Assembly (NCBI RefSeq): GCF_000007825.1
Contig: NC_004722.1
Span: 4,380,501-4,444,500, forward strand
Length of the DNA: 64,000 nt
Source: Bacillus cereus ATCC 14579
GTDB taxonomy: Bacteria > Bacillota > Bacilli > Bacillales > Bacillaceae_G
Reading direction: 5' to 3'
The notes below the pieces were generated by a model. The model saw nothing but the letters and a program-made list of their open reading frames with translations, searched no databases and was not told the origin of the DNA. The translations under genes were made by a program, and so were the position numbers. Shown here one piece after another: positions 1 to 10,982 of the stretch. Within the stretch, counting starts at the first letter, position 1. Each line of letters starts with the position of its first letter.

Positions 1-73
1 CAACAATCTTTTTCTTCTCTTCAATTGCAACGCGCTTTTCCGAACCAGCATAATTCACATATAACGTTTTCAA
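1..73 (-). CDS. rng: Ribonuclease G/E family protein, N-terminal fragment
   Basis: The minus-strand reading frame starts at a TTG at 73 and runs off the left edge. It begins MKTLYVNYAGSEKRVAIEEK, which matches my memory of the N-terminus of the RNase G/E-like protein found downstream of spoIVFB in the B. cereus group. A GAGGA Shine-Dalgarno lies seven bases before the TTG. Only about 24 residues are visible, so the S1 and catalytic domains cannot be checked. Confidence 0.6.
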   Translation of the reverse strand, partial: MKTLYVNYAGSEKRVAIEEKKKIV

Positions 74-114
74 AATTATTTCCTCACTTTATAATCTTCT
101 TTGCTTTTACAATA

Positions 115-146
115 ATAAAAGGTTAGTGCTATCGTCAACACTAACC
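115..146 (-). terminator. Terminator after spoIVFB
   Basis: GGTTAGTG and CACTAACC form an 8-bp stem, followed on the minus strand by TTTTATTATT. The stem overlaps the spoIVFB stop codon. Confidence 0.75.
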
Positions 147-1001
147 GATTAATTCTTCAACTGATGAAGTTGTTCGTTTTTCAGTAAAATATGCATAGAG
201 CAATTCATTTTCATCCAATGTGTAATGCTCTTTATATTTTCCACGGACGATAATAGAATGCTTATATCCTCTACGAAATTTTGTGAAGATCGTATATAAA
301 CGATCTTCCGTTTGCACTTCAATAGGTGCAATCTTTTCGATTCCTCTTTTGTTTCCATAATAACGTTCTAATAAAAAACGCATAAATGCATACCGTCTTT
401 GTTTCCACTCTTGATATAATGACACTGCTAAAAATATGAGTAGTACCCACATCATAATATTGTTACTATTCCAAAGTAACTGCCATCCTAATATTACACT
501 AAAAAAAACACATGACAATTGCATCATCTTTTCATGTGCTTGTAAATAAGGGAAACGATATGATAATACATTAAACAATACTTTCCCGCCATCTAACGGC
601 CAAATAGGAAGTAAATTGAATGCTAAAATAATTATATTATTCCACATGAAGAAATAATATAAATCTGCATTCAGCCAACCAGCTTTGAACAACATATAAC
701 CTACCAGCATCATCCAAACATGTTGAATCGGTCCTGCAATTACGACAACAAGTTCCTCTTTCAATGACTTATTACCATGTTCCTCAAGCTCGGCAACGCC
801 ACCAAACGGCAAAAGCTGAATTCTTTTTATACGCCAATTATAGTGTGCTGCTGCAAAAGCATGCCCAAGTTCATGAATAAGAACAATACAAAATAACAGT
901 AGTAACTCTTTAAAACGCGCAGTAAAAATACCAATGACAATAATAACCCAAAATAATGGATGCACGGAAATTTTCGTTAAAACGTCCCTATATTTAATCA
1001 A
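141..1001 (-). CDS. spoIVFB: SpoIVFB, intramembrane metalloprotease for pro-sigmaK
   Basis: This site-2-type (M50) protease cleaves pro-sigmaK in the outer forespore membrane during sporulation. The 286-residue protein is strongly hydrophobic. It carries HELGH with H43, E44 and H47, and the second zinc-ligand motif PLDGG with D137; these are the positions known from B. subtilis SpoIVFB. A cytoplasmic CBS-like domain fills the last 80 or so residues. Its start overlaps the end of spoIVFA by 8 bases, so the regulator and the protease are translationally coupled. Confidence 0.95.
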   Translation of the reverse strand: MIKYRDVLTKISVHPLFWVIIVIGIFTARFKELLLLFCIVLIHELGHAFAAAHYNWRIKRIQLLPFGGVAELEEHGNKSLKEELVVVIAGPIQHVWMMLVGYMLFKAGWLNADLYYFFMWNNIIILAFNLLPIWPLDGGKVLFNVLSYRFPYLQAHEKMMQLSCVFFSVILGWQLLWNSNNIMMWVLLIFLAVSLYQEWKQRRYAFMRFLLERYYGNKRGIEKIAPIEVQTEDRLYTIFTKFRRGYKHSIIVRGKYKEHYTLDENELLYAYFTEKRTTSSVEELIG

Positions 1002-1740
1002 ATGATATCACCTGGATCGGATCAATAAATTTCTCATTCTTTTTTATCGCGAAATAAAACTTTCCATTTTTATCATTTGTATCATTACTCACCGTTCCAA
1101 TTTTTTGTTTCTTTGAAACGTAATCATATAATTTCACTGACATATCGTTTAAGTTTGCATACCATGACTCCGTACCATCTGCATGTTGAATTTGAACTGT
1201 ATTTCCAAGTTCCTCTTTCTTGCCTGCAAAAACAACTAACCCTTCATTTACTGACTCCACTTTTGCATTTGTAGCTGTTTGGACAAATACACCTTGGCCA
1301 TTTTTTTGAAACCCTTGCATTACCTTTCCAGAAGCAGGAATTGCATAATCTTTTTGCTGAATACTTCCTTCTTTTTTCTCGTTCGGCGAATAGAATACAA
1401 GCGGTTTTCCAAATTGCTTTTCGTACCATTTCGCTACAGTAGCAAACTGAAATTCCTCTTTCATCACTTTTTCTGTAACAGCTTTAGCTCCATTGAATGA
1501 AGAAGGAGCATTCTTATATAAAATAGCAACCGAAAGAACTAATATTGCTGATAATAAAACTTTGAAGAAAAAGACTTCCTTTCGAAATAAAGGATGCATT
1601 TCCTTTTCTCCATCTTCAATAAATACTGCTTCACTATCAAAATTCCCTCCGTTAAAATACTGCTCTTCCTCCATCCTTTCTTGCTCGGCCTTCCTTTTTG
1701 CAATCCGCTTTTTAATTTCTTCTACGCGTCTATTCTTCAT
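994..1740 (-). CDS. spoIVFA: SpoIVFA, regulator of SpoIVFB
   Basis: SpoIVFA holds SpoIVFB in an inactive complex with BofA until the SpoIVB signal arrives. The 248-residue protein has a charged cytoplasmic N-terminus, one membrane segment near residues 58-75 (FFFKVLLSAILVLSVAIL) and a C-terminal M23/LytM-like domain from about residue 130. The domain lacks an obvious full zinc-ligand set, as expected for a non-peptidase regulator. The gene order minC-minD-spoIVFA-spoIVFB is as in other bacilli. Confidence 0.93.
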   Translation of the reverse strand: MKNRRVEEIKKRIAKRKAEQERMEEEQYFNGGNFDSEAVFIEDGEKEMHPLFRKEVFFFKVLLSAILVLSVAILYKNAPSSFNGAKAVTEKVMKEEFQFATVAKWYEKQFGKPLVFYSPNEKKEGSIQQKDYAIPASGKVMQGFQKNGQGVFVQTATNAKVESVNEGLVVFAGKKEELGNTVQIQHADGTESWYANLNDMSVKLYDYVSKKQKIGTVSNDTNDKNGKFYFAIKKNEKFIDPIQVISFD

Positions 1741-1840
1741 ACTGTCTCCTTTCTTTCGTTAAGCTAATTTCATTAGAAACAGTTGTATACAGTTTGTACA
1801 TATGTATGAGCTAAGAAAGAAAGATATTCGTGTGAAGAAA

Positions 1841-1874
1841 AAAGAAAGCACCTCGCATATGTGCGAAGTGCTCT
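1841..1874 (-). terminator. Terminator after minD
   Basis: AGCACTTCGCA pairs with TGCGAGGTGCT (one G-U pair) and is followed by TTTCTTTTTTC on the minus strand, directly after the minD stop codon. Confidence 0.85.
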
Positions 1875-2671
1875 TAACGGATTCCAAAGAAGTTTTTCAC
1901 CTTTGCAAATACCGATACCTTTTCTTGTTCAAATGCTTGTAATGGTACATTCTCACCTAACAAGCGTCTTGCAATATTACGATAAGCCAACGCTGCTTTT
2001 CCGCTTGGTTGCAACGCCACAGGTTCACCTGTATTTGTAGCTCGAATAACTTCATCGTCATCTTCGACAACACCAAGAAGCTCGATTGACAATGTACGTA
2101 CAATTTCATCAACATCTAACATATCCTGTTCATGAAGCATATGACTACGTACACGGTTAATAACAAGTTTGGGTGGTTCAATATCCTCTTTTTCTAAAAG
2201 CCCAATAATACGATCCGCATCGCGCATTGAGGATACTTCTGGAGTCGTAACAACGATTGCTTTATCCGCACCAGCTACCGCATTTTTAAATCCCTGCTCA
2301 ATCCCCGCAGGACAATCGATTAATATGTAATCATAATCTTGACGTAATACTTGTATTAATTCATCCATTTGTTCAGGTGTTACCGCTGATTTATCACTCG
2401 TTTGTGCTGCAGGTAATAAATAAAGATCATCAAAACGTTTGTCTTTAATAAGAGCCTGAGGTAAACGGCAACGCCCTTCAACGACATCAACAAGATCAAA
2501 TACAATACGATTTTCCAGCCCCATTACTACGTCTAAATTTCGAAGACCGATATCTGTGTCAATTAAGCACACTTTCTTTCCAGATAACGCTAGGGCCGTA
2601 CCAATGTTCGCAGATGTAGTAGTTTTACCTACTCCGCCTTTTCCAGATGTAATTACTATTGCCTCTCCCAC
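1874..2671 (-). CDS. minD: MinD, septum-site ATPase
   Basis: MinD is a ParA/MinD-family ATPase that binds membrane and recruits MinC, blocking FtsZ ring formation at the poles. The deviant Walker A motif GKGGVGKTT is at residues 10-18. The C-terminus (FAKVKNFFGIR) fits the amphipathic membrane-targeting helix. At 265 residues the length is standard. It follows minC with almost no gap, consistent with co-transcription from the mre-min operon. Confidence 0.97.
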   Translation of the reverse strand: MGEAIVITSGKGGVGKTTTSANIGTALALSGKKVCLIDTDIGLRNLDVVMGLENRIVFDLVDVVEGRCRLPQALIKDKRFDDLYLLPAAQTSDKSAVTPEQMDELIQVLRQDYDYILIDCPAGIEQGFKNAVAGADKAIVVTTPEVSSMRDADRIIGLLEKEDIEPPKLVINRVRSHMLHEQDMLDVDEIVRTLSIELLGVVEDDDEVIRATNTGEPVALQPSGKAALAYRNIARRLLGENVPLQAFEQEKVSVFAKVKNFFGIR

Positions 2672-2673
2672 AG

Positions 2674-3360
2674 CTATACAATTCCCCTTTCTAACTTTGT
2701 TAAATTAGGTCTAAGATGAGTGAGAAGTTGCAGGCGATCGACAACAATGTGATTGTTCTCATTAATATACGCACATTCTGCCGCCTCCGCTCCGTCTTCT
2801 TTCTCTTCCGGAGCCCGCATTGCCACATCACTAATTCGAAGTTGCATCGGGTTCATAACAGATGCAGCGATTACAGCATCCGAATCCCCATAATACCCAG
2901 CATGTGCAATTCCTCTTAATGATCCTACGACAAAAATATTCCCCCCAGCGATAACCGTTCCGCCTGGATTAACATCTCCAATTAACAACAAATTTCCTTT
3001 TACATGTAAAACTTGTCCAGAGCGAACAATTTTGGAAATAGGGACAATTTCTGTTTCTTCTTTCCAAGCTATTGCTTCTGCTTTAGTGATAACATCACTT
3101 TCAATTGAATCCACAACAAGATTCTTTTTATTACGAATTAACGTACGAATCTCTTCTTGTTGGACTTCTGTTAAATAACGATTTCCTACTTTCACATGCA
3201 CTTCAATTAAAGAGCGCCCATCACCATCGTAGTAATGTGTAGAAAGTTTTTCGTCTAATTCCATCAATAATTCTGAGAATGAACAACAATCATCTAAATG
3301 AAGCGTTATCCCATCTTTTGTCCCTTTTATCGTTACATTTTGTTGCTTTTTTTCTTCCAC
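2674..3360 (-). CDS. minC: MinC, division inhibitor
   Basis: MinC is the FtsZ-antagonising partner of MinD. The 228-residue protein has an N-terminal FtsZ-interaction domain and a C-terminal beta-helical domain with glycine-rich repeats ([20 protein letters not shown], residues 117-136), the usual MinD-binding and dimerisation part. It lies between mreD and minD. Confidence 0.96.
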   Translation of the reverse strand: MEEKKQQNVTIKGTKDGITLHLDDCCSFSELLMELDEKLSTHYYDGDGRSLIEVHVKVGNRYLTEVQQEEIRTLIRNKKNLVVDSIESDVITKAEAIAWKEETEIVPISKIVRSGQVLHVKGNLLLIGDVNPGGTVIAGGNIFVVGSLRGIAHAGYYGDSDAVIAASVMNPMQLRISDVAMRAPEEKEDGAEAAECAYINENNHIVVDRLQLLTHLRPNLTKLERGIV

Positions 3361-3395
3361 TAAAGTTCACCCCACCGATTCAATTCGACATAAAA

Positions 3396-3941
3396 TTAGA
3401 AAATCCTTTTTTCTTTTTCTTCCATCGCTTTTGAAAGACGCACTATATATCGTCTCAGTGGGAAACAAACTATCAATAAGAAAATAGCATTTAACAATAA
3501 AGTAGAAAGGAGACGATCTGTGAAAAAGACATACGCTGGCATATGAGTACGTCCTAATAAAGTTAAGAATCCATACACATAATACTCTAGTGCTACAACG
3601 CTAGCTAATATGATAGAAACAACAATAAATAAATTCAATTGTAGTACTTTCATCACACTATATACTAAATAAGCTAAAATCGGATAAGCAAAAATATATA
3701 TCCCGACAAGTTCTGTGTATACGGTATCAAATAAGAAGCCAAATAATAGTCCGTAATAAATCCCTTGGACCGGACTATAATACACTGTAATAAAACATAA
3801 GACGATTATAAAGAAATGCGGTGCTGCTATGCTGTCTTTCCAAAATACATCCGTTGGAACAACAGTAGCAAACATATTTTCAAATAGAAACACAAAAAGG
3901 AGCAAAAGAGGAAGAGCTGCTCTTTTTAATATCTTCATCAT
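3396..3941 (-). CDS. mreD: MreD, rod-shape membrane protein
   Basis: This 181-residue multi-pass membrane protein links MreB and MreC to the elongation machinery of cell-wall synthesis. Hydrophobic segments cover most of the chain, with a basic C-terminal tail. The call rests on hydropathy, size and position between mreC and minC. A second ATG one codon downstream could also be the start. Confidence 0.92.
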   Translation of the reverse strand: MMKILKRAALPLLLLFVFLFENMFATVVPTDVFWKDSIAAPHFFIIVLCFITVYYSPVQGIYYGLLFGFLFDTVYTELVGIYIFAYPILAYLVYSVMKVLQLNLFIVVSIILASVVALEYYVYGFLTLLGRTHMPAYVFFTDRLLSTLLLNAIFLLIVCFPLRRYIVRLSKAMEEKEKRIF

Positions 3942-3955
3942 CTCTTCTTCTCCTC

Positions 3956-4813
3956 CTATTCTAATGGCGCTGAAGGTGTTGCACGTTTAGCAACCGTAAT
4001 ATGCTCTACGTCATTTAAATCAGCGGCAGGTTTTACATAAGCTGTTTTTGTTAAGCCATATGCATCCGGCTGAACTTCAACGATTTTTCCAATTACAAGA
4101 CCTTTCGGGAAAATATCACCCAGTCCAGATGTTACAACTAGTTGATCTTTCTCTACCGGTGCATCAGAGCCAATCTTTGTGAAAAGAAGTAATTGCTTTT
4201 CTTTGTCATAACCTTCAATCAATCCAAAGATTTTCTCTTGCCCTTGTACAATAGCAGAAACGCGATTTGTTCGGCTCATAGAACTTAGTAATTCTACTGA
4301 TGCTGTAAACTGAGATACACTTTTCACTCTTCCAACTAACCCTTGTGAAGTTACTACAGCCATATCTTTTTTAATTCCTTGCTGTGCCCCTTTATCAATT
4401 CCAATTAAATCGTACCATTTATCTGGATTACGAGAAACAACAGTAGCTGGAATTTCAGTATACCCGCTATTTAACTCTTTTTTACCAGTTAGCTCTTGTA
4501 ACTTCTTGTTATCATCTTCTAATTGTTTTACTTTCCCTGATAGACCTGCATAATTATCTAATTTTGCTTTTAATTCTTTATTCTCTTCATACGTGCGCTT
4601 TACATCCTCTACATTTTCGAAGAATCCAGCTACGTATTTCGCTGGCTTTTGGAATACACGTTCTACAACACCGACAGTATCTTTAACAAACTGCTCTGGC
4701 CATGTTAAACTGTTCCGTTCTTTCAATGAGATTCCAATCAATGCCACGAGAAGAATAATACTAACCAACAAAACAATTAATCTTTTGTTTAAGAAAAACT
4801 GTGGCACGTTCAC
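3956..4813 (-). CDS. mreC: MreC, rod-shape protein
   Basis: MreC is a bitopic extracellular scaffold of the elongasome. The 285-residue protein has a cytoplasmic start, one transmembrane helix (about residues 11-29), a coiled coil around residues 65-110 (repeated ENKELKAKL-type heptads) and the conserved beta-rich MreC domain. It is followed closely by mreD. Confidence 0.95.
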   Translation of the reverse strand: MNVPQFFLNKRLIVLLVSIILLVALIGISLKERNSLTWPEQFVKDTVGVVERVFQKPAKYVAGFFENVEDVKRTYEENKELKAKLDNYAGLSGKVKQLEDDNKKLQELTGKKELNSGYTEIPATVVSRNPDKWYDLIGIDKGAQQGIKKDMAVVTSQGLVGRVKSVSQFTASVELLSSMSRTNRVSAIVQGQEKIFGLIEGYDKEKQLLLFTKIGSDAPVEKDQLVVTSGLGDIFPKGLVIGKIVEVQPDAYGLTKTAYVKPAADLNDVEHITVAKRATPSAPLE

Positions 4814-4848
4814 ACCCTCTTAATTTCACTGATTTTTATTTTGCAATA

Positions 4849-5892
<1,044 letters not shown>

Positions 5893-5951
5893 TCACGGAC
5901 TCATTTTTTCTTACTTTATATTATAAAAACAGTACGTTTTTTATATCTTTA

Positions 5952-5983
5952 TCCTTTTTGTAGATAAATTTCTACAAAAAACT
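5952..5983 (-). terminator. Hairpin between radC 3' end and mreB
   Basis: TTTGTAGA and TCTACAAA form an 8-bp stem with a 7-base loop, with A and T tracts on either side. It may end transcripts arriving from radC; the T-tract is weak. Confidence 0.4.
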
Positions 5984-6025
5984 CATAAATCACATTATAA
6001 AACAAAATAAGTAAAAAGCATAGTC

Positions 6026-6211
6026 TTAAATATGACCTTTTTCCTTTAAACTCACGAATTTATGGTCACCTATTATAATATGATCAAGCACTTCAATTCC
6101 GATAATCTGGCCGCATTCTACTAAGCGTTTTGTTACTGCAATATCTTCACGGCTCGGCGTGGGATCTCCTGAGGGATGGTTATGAAGACATATAGGTACA
6201 GTTTTGGCCAA
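6026..6211 (-). pseudogene. radC: RadC C-terminal fragment, cut by the Tn554-family element
   Basis: This fragment holds the JAB/MPN metal-binding part of RadC ([13 protein letters not shown], then the conserved C-terminus). RadC identity begins at about 6190; the first six residues (MAKTVP) come from element DNA. The matching 5' part lies 18.7 kb away at 24902-25414. The element therefore supplies an ATG in frame with the catalytic half. No Shine-Dalgarno is evident upstream, so translation is doubtful. Confidence 0.9.
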
Positions 6212-6374
6212 AATTAATTTTATCTCTACATTTATTATATAACTCCATATTTATCAATGGTTTATAGGTAAGAGCATTTCGACCATCCATTTATCCCCAA
6301 GGGCAAAACAGTTTACTACGCAGTATTTAATAACCTGTTCAATTAATGTAATATATTTTTAAGGGGGTATTTAA

Positions 6375-7724
6375 ATGAACAGCAATCTAACAAATTACCG
6401 ATTTGTCGTCAAAGAAATACCTATAAAAGAAACAATACAAGACTTAATTGTTACAAATAGAATTATTGCTATTGGAATCCAGGATAAACAAACGGGCATT
6501 ACAATACCTCATCCACTAACAGATTTTATAAGAATTAAATATGCATACATGGGAAAATCCCTAAACTCACAAACAATACCAGCCTATATCGTTTGTCGTT
6601 TTCTGAATTTTATATATTATAAAATAAAGGAAGGGAACGACTTTTTCCTATCACTTCAAAGTAAAGGGATTAGGGGCCTCACCCTTAGTCATGGAAGTAA
6701 ATATATTTCACACTTAACATTATGTGGACTTAAGCGTTCTACAGTACTACAGCACGAAGGGATATTAACTAAGTTTTATCTATATTTACAAGAACTGGAT
6801 TTAATTGACCAACACTTTGAAGTAAAATCAAGAACGGATGCTAATGGTAATCCTATAATTGAATCGTTATTTAGACATGCGAGCCTCCAAACTAGATTCC
6901 CTTCAAAAGATACAATGAAGAAAAGAACTGCAAAGTTAAAAGATTTCGGTGTAAACAGATACTCTCTTACTGCGCACTTTATTCAAGTAGCACGAAAAGT
7001 AGCACCTGACATTGCCTTTGGTGTTTGCTTACAGTTCTATGGCGGCCTACGAAAAGGAGAAGTTGTAAACATCACTAGAGGAGATATCTTTGCTTCTACA
7101 AGAGAAAGTCTATCTGTACAAATCCAGGATAACCGAAATAAATTATTCTCACACTTAACAGATACAAAAAATGAGTACCCAAAGCGATTAAATTACCTTA
7201 AAACCCATTTAACTAGACAAAGCGTATTAGATAATGATCTGGTATGGGAAGTGTACGAAGAACATACAAAAATGCTCGAAATTAAACAAAAGGAAATAAA
7301 AAATCCTTTTGCTTTCTTCATTAATAAAGATGGAAACGCCATGTCTGGAAAAGTATACGAAAAAAGATTTAAAAAGATAAAAAAGCATTTTCTTGAATCT
7401 TTATTAGCAGCCGAACGATATGATGATTACAGGCTATTTAGCGACTCCTACTGGGGGACACATATAGGAAGAGGTATTTTCACAAATTTTTTGATGGACA
7501 TGGGATTAAGTATTACTCAAATCGCTATCGGGCGTGGTGATAGAAGTATCCACTCCGCAATGGACTATGTAGATGAAAAACTAACAATAGAATCTATAAA
7601 AGAAGCAATGGATGAAATCAAAAATATCCCTATTGAACGTATTGGATTTATTGAAGATAATCTTGTTAAAAAAATTTGGAAAGATGGTGTACTCAAACGT
7701 GAAAAAAGATTTAGTTACTATTAA
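6375..7724 (+). CDS. tnpA: TnpA-like tyrosine recombinase
   Basis: This 449-residue site-specific recombinase corresponds to Tn554 TnpA. The catalytic domain shows Arg226 in YGGLRKGEV, an HxxR box at H363/R366 (THIGRG) and the nucleophile Tyr398 in SAMDYVD. The N-terminal 150 residues fit a core-binding domain. A GGGGGT Shine-Dalgarno sits seven bases before the ATG. Its 3' end overlaps the start of the next recombinase, as in the Tn554 operon. It lies immediately inside the left end of the element. Confidence 0.88.
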   Translation: MNSNLTNYRFVVKEIPIKETIQDLIVTNRIIAIGIQDKQTGITIPHPLTDFIRIKYAYMGKSLNSQTIPAYIVCRFLNFIYYKIKEGNDFFLSLQSKGIRGLTLSHGSKYISHLTLCGLKRSTVLQHEGILTKFYLYLQELDLIDQHFEVKSRTDANGNPIIESLFRHASLQTRFPSKDTMKKRTAKLKDFGVNRYSLTAHFIQVARKVAPDIAFGVCLQFYGGLRKGEVVNITRGDIFASTRESLSVQIQDNRNKLFSHLTDTKNEYPKRLNYLKTHLTRQSVLDNDLVWEVYEEHTKMLEIKQKEIKNPFAFFINKDGNAMSGKVYEKRFKKIKKHFLESLLAAERYDDYRLFSDSYWGTHIGRGIFTNFLMDMGLSITQIAIGRGDRSIHSAMDYVDEKLTIESIKEAMDEIKNIPIERIGFIEDNLVKKIWKDGVLKREKRFSYY

Positions 7725-10700
7725 CTCAGTAGCAACAGATCCTGAATTTAAACACTTGAACATGAGTCGATTCAAATTACAAAAACTTGAAAAAGAAGGG
7801 TTTATTACTATAAAAAACGAGAACAATACCCCTTTCGTATCAATATCAGAGATAAAAAAATATATAAAAATTGAAAGTGAAATACAGGAAAACTACTTAT
7901 CCATTCATTCATTTATTGAACAAGTATTTCACGTAAGAAAAAACGGGAAAATTACCCACTATAAAGAAGGACTTATTAAAAATAAAGACCTATTGCTAAT
8001 TGATTTTAAAGTATTTAGAAACAAAGAGTATATAAAAAAAATTGACATGCTACGTTTTTTAGAAGAATTTATACACAGAGATGATATATTAAAACAACTT
8101 AACCTATCATTACACGATTACCATATGATCTTAAGAAAAACAGATATAAATGAGGTAAAGATAACTATTAAAAACCCATTCATTTCAATCAGTGATTTCA
8201 ACATACTCAAACAAGCTGCTGTAAAATACAATACCACCTCAAATGAATTTACATGGTTAATTGGGGCTAGGGTAGTTAAGGATGTTAAGTATAGTCATGT
8301 AGCAAAAAAAGTAGAGACCTTAATCAAGATAGCGAAATTGGGGCATTTTAAGTACTTCTTTGATACCGATAATAAGTTCTTCGTTGAAGAGAAATCATTC
8401 GTAAAGTACGCTAAGTTAGTAGGTGAACTACAACAACATTATTATAAACTCACAAAAGTTACTAGATTATTTGGTATAAAACAATTTACAATTTCTCAAC
8501 TACAAGTTAATTTCATCCCAAATCTTCTTCATATATGTAAATCTGTAGGAATTAAATACAAAAAATTCGAAATACCAATTGAGAGGGAGTTTATATTTAT
8601 TGAACGTACCGGGTTGGATCTATTCTTTGAAAAATATATTTCAAACAATGACATAGTACAGGAATATCAGATAACTCACAGAGACCTTAACTACTGGGTT
8701 GGAAAAAACAATATAAAAAAATTAACATTTCACTACACATTATCCTATTATTTCAAACAAGATATTGAACACTTATTCGTTCATACTCCTCAGCTTTCAC
8801 TTAGCAACACCGAACCCAGGGCGCCCTTTAAGATTAATAGCTATTATACATTAAAAGAAGTCAAAGACATTTTAAATGCAAATGATACAGAACTCCAACA
8901 AATTCGAAAGGAAGAAAATCTAGATTTCCTTTATTACAAAGACACTACAATATACCTAAAAACAGATATTAACCAATTAAAGCAACTTCAAGAAGAAGCA
9001 AAAATAAAATATTGTACTCCACAATACCTTCGAAATAAAGGTTATTCTCAGCATGTTGATAAGTATTTCACTAAGTACAAAACATCTTATTTAATTAAAA
9101 TAGCTTTAAATAGTAAAAATCGTCGTAGCTTTGTTTATTTAAAATCCGAAGTAGATGCCTTTATTAAAGAAGATACAATTAAGCAACAAATCGCTCAATT
9201 AAACTACAGTAAACCAACTGATTCCTTCTTAACTCAACTAGATATATATGAGCTCACATTCCCTACAAATTGTTGGCATACACAGAATCAATGGATGAGC
9301 TATTGTATCAATAAATTGAAACTATCTAAGGCACACAAACTAACAGTTGAAGCAAATGTATCTCAACTAGTAAAGTGTACAAGGCACCTCATTAATTCAC
9401 TAGGAAATCAAGAACTCTATCTCAAATCTTCTAAAGAAATTAATCTTGTATTATTTAATGAGCAAATCCCTATTACACATCAGTTTGTTTTATATGCATT
9501 TATAAATAGCTATTATAATGAATTAAAAGTTAATAGCTTACCAACGTTCAACTTAAAAATGATAAAAAATCCATATGCCACAAAATCAAAAAAGAAAGAT
9601 AAAGATATTTATGAATACGAACAATACCAACTTTTATTCGATTATGCAAATAACATAACATTACACAAAACTAAGGCGATCAATGATGCTATTAATAAAA
9701 TCAATGACTATAAATACCAAAGAAAGCACAACACATTAAGTAAACATTACGCTTCTTCATGGTTATATATACTAATTCACTTAAACAATGCTTGGCGACA
9801 CAAAGATGTATGTGAAATCCCCAGTGTTGATTTAAAACTAATTCATATAACATCTCTAGAACAATTCAAAAATCAAGAATTGAGCATCGAAGATGCTCAA
9901 AAGGTTATCACTCAACTTATTGCAAAAGATTTAACCGTCTCAAAAACACAAGTAACTAACCGTTTTTTTTGCTCAAGAGATCTTACAATTTCTTTAGCAA
10001 CAGCAGTAATTATATGTCAACTTGTAGCAAATGAGTGTTTTCCAATACGTAATCATATTATTGATTTCGGAAATAAACATCAACACTTTACTGAGACGGC
10101 TCAAAAAGCTTTCTTTAAAAATTTTAGTGATTCGCAGTTTATTTTTGAAAATAGGAAAATGAATAGAACCTTATTATCATTTATGTATATTTTACTTCTT
10201 CAAAAAGGACATGGAGGAGCTGCACTTGAAGTCGCTCAAAGATTACGTGCACATGCAGACTTTGAAACTACTAATATTTATATACACATCCCAGAAAGAG
10301 AATTAGATCATTTATCTCGCCAGCTATTTCAAAGAAAACACTTTGGATATATTACTAACCTTTTTGCGGAAGTACTTTTAGGAGAATCAAATAATCGCGA
10401 ACAGAGAACACATGAAATTACTGTATTAAATGAAAAATTTAAGGATATTTACCAGATAGAAGCTACATCTGAATTTATTAATAATGTTCTATCAGAAAAA
10501 AGATTAATTGGTGACATGATTTTTAACATTGGAAAGGAAGCTGTCATAGATTATTTATTCAAACTAAATTGTAATGTACTTCCTAGCCGAGAGGAACATA
10601 TCCAATGCTTGGTATCAGAAACAGGCTGTATCTACCCAGCAAAGAGCTGCAAACAATGTGTATATGCTATCCCTAACTTTTATGCACTTTCCGCAATTAC

Positions 10701-10974
10701 AGAAAGTATTAGTTCCCATTTAAAAAGCTTTACAGAACAATTTGAAAACACTCCCTATAATACTGAACGGATAAAGTTAGCAAATCTTTTATACATGGAG
10801 ATGGATATATTACACGATGCTTGTGTTTCATTTGGAAAAGAAGAAGTATTCCAGTTTTTCGAAAAAAAACAAGAAGGCTATTTTGAGTTATTGGCTTTAT
10901 TAGATAATCTAGAACTCGAAAAAGACATCGAAGAATATCTCACCTATGTCCCTACAACACAGTACGAATTATAG
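7684..10974 (+). CDS. tnpB: Very large TnpB-like tyrosine recombinase (1096 aa)
   Basis: The C-terminal third is a tyrosine-recombinase domain: an Arg in NNAWRHKDVCEIP, a KxxR box in place of HxxR, and HADFETTNIYIH with the nucleophile Tyr. A cysteine-rich motif (CLVSETGC, then CKQC) follows and fits the zinc-binding tail of Tn554 TnpB. The first 650 or so residues are unusual; they look like repeated helical or winged-helix-like DNA-binding units with spaced YxLKE-type segments. Tn554 TnpB is about 630 residues, so this one is much longer. The ATG at 7684 is chosen because TTTGGAAAG precedes it; the frame stays open upstream to 7612. It overlaps the tnpA 3' end by 41 bases. Confidence 0.78.
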   Translation: MVYSNVKKDLVTINSVATDPEFKHLNMSRFKLQKLEKEGFITIKNENNTPFVSISEIKKYIKIESEIQENYLSIHSFIEQVFHVRKNGKITHYKEGLIKNKDLLLIDFKVFRNKEYIKKIDMLRFLEEFIHRDDILKQLNLSLHDYHMILRKTDINEVKITIKNPFISISDFNILKQAAVKYNTTSNEFTWLIGARVVKDVKYSHVAKKVETLIKIAKLGHFKYFFDTDNKFFVEEKSFVKYAKLVGELQQHYYKLTKVTRLFGIKQFTISQLQVNFIPNLLHICKSVGIKYKKFEIPIEREFIFIERTGLDLFFEKYISNNDIVQEYQITHRDLNYWVGKNNIKKLTFHYTLSYYFKQDIEHLFVHTPQLSLSNTEPRAPFKINSYYTLKEVKDILNANDTELQQIRKEENLDFLYYKDTTIYLKTDINQLKQLQEEAKIKYCTPQYLRNKGYSQHVDKYFTKYKTSYLIKIALNSKNRRSFVYLKSEVDAFIKEDTIKQQIAQLNYSKPTDSFLTQLDIYELTFPTNCWHTQNQWMSYCINKLKLSKAHKLTVEANVSQLVKCTRHLINSLGNQELYLKSSKEINLVLFNEQIPITHQFVLYAFINSYYNELKVNSLPTFNLKMIKNPYATKSKKKDKDIYEYEQYQLLFDYANNITLHKTKAINDAINKINDYKYQRKHNTLSKHYASSWLYILIHLNNAWRHKDVCEIPSVDLKLIHITSLEQFKNQELSIEDAQKVITQLIAKDLTVSKTQVTNRFFCSRDLTISLATAVIICQLVANECFPIRNHIIDFGNKHQHFTETAQKAFFKNFSDSQFIFENRKMNRTLLSFMYILLLQKGHGGAALEVAQRLRAHADFETTNIYIHIPERELDHLSRQLFQRKHFGYITNLFAEVLLGESNNREQRTHEITVLNEKFKDIYQIEATSEFINNVLSEKRLIGDMIFNIGKEAVIDYLFKLNCNVLPSREEHIQCLVSETGCIYPAKSCKQCVYAIPNFYALSAITESISSHLKSFTEQFENTPYNTERIKLANLLYMEMDILHDACVSFGKEEVFQFFEKKQEGYFELLALLDNLELEKDIEEYLTYVPTTQYEL

Positions 10975-10982
10975 GAGGATAT

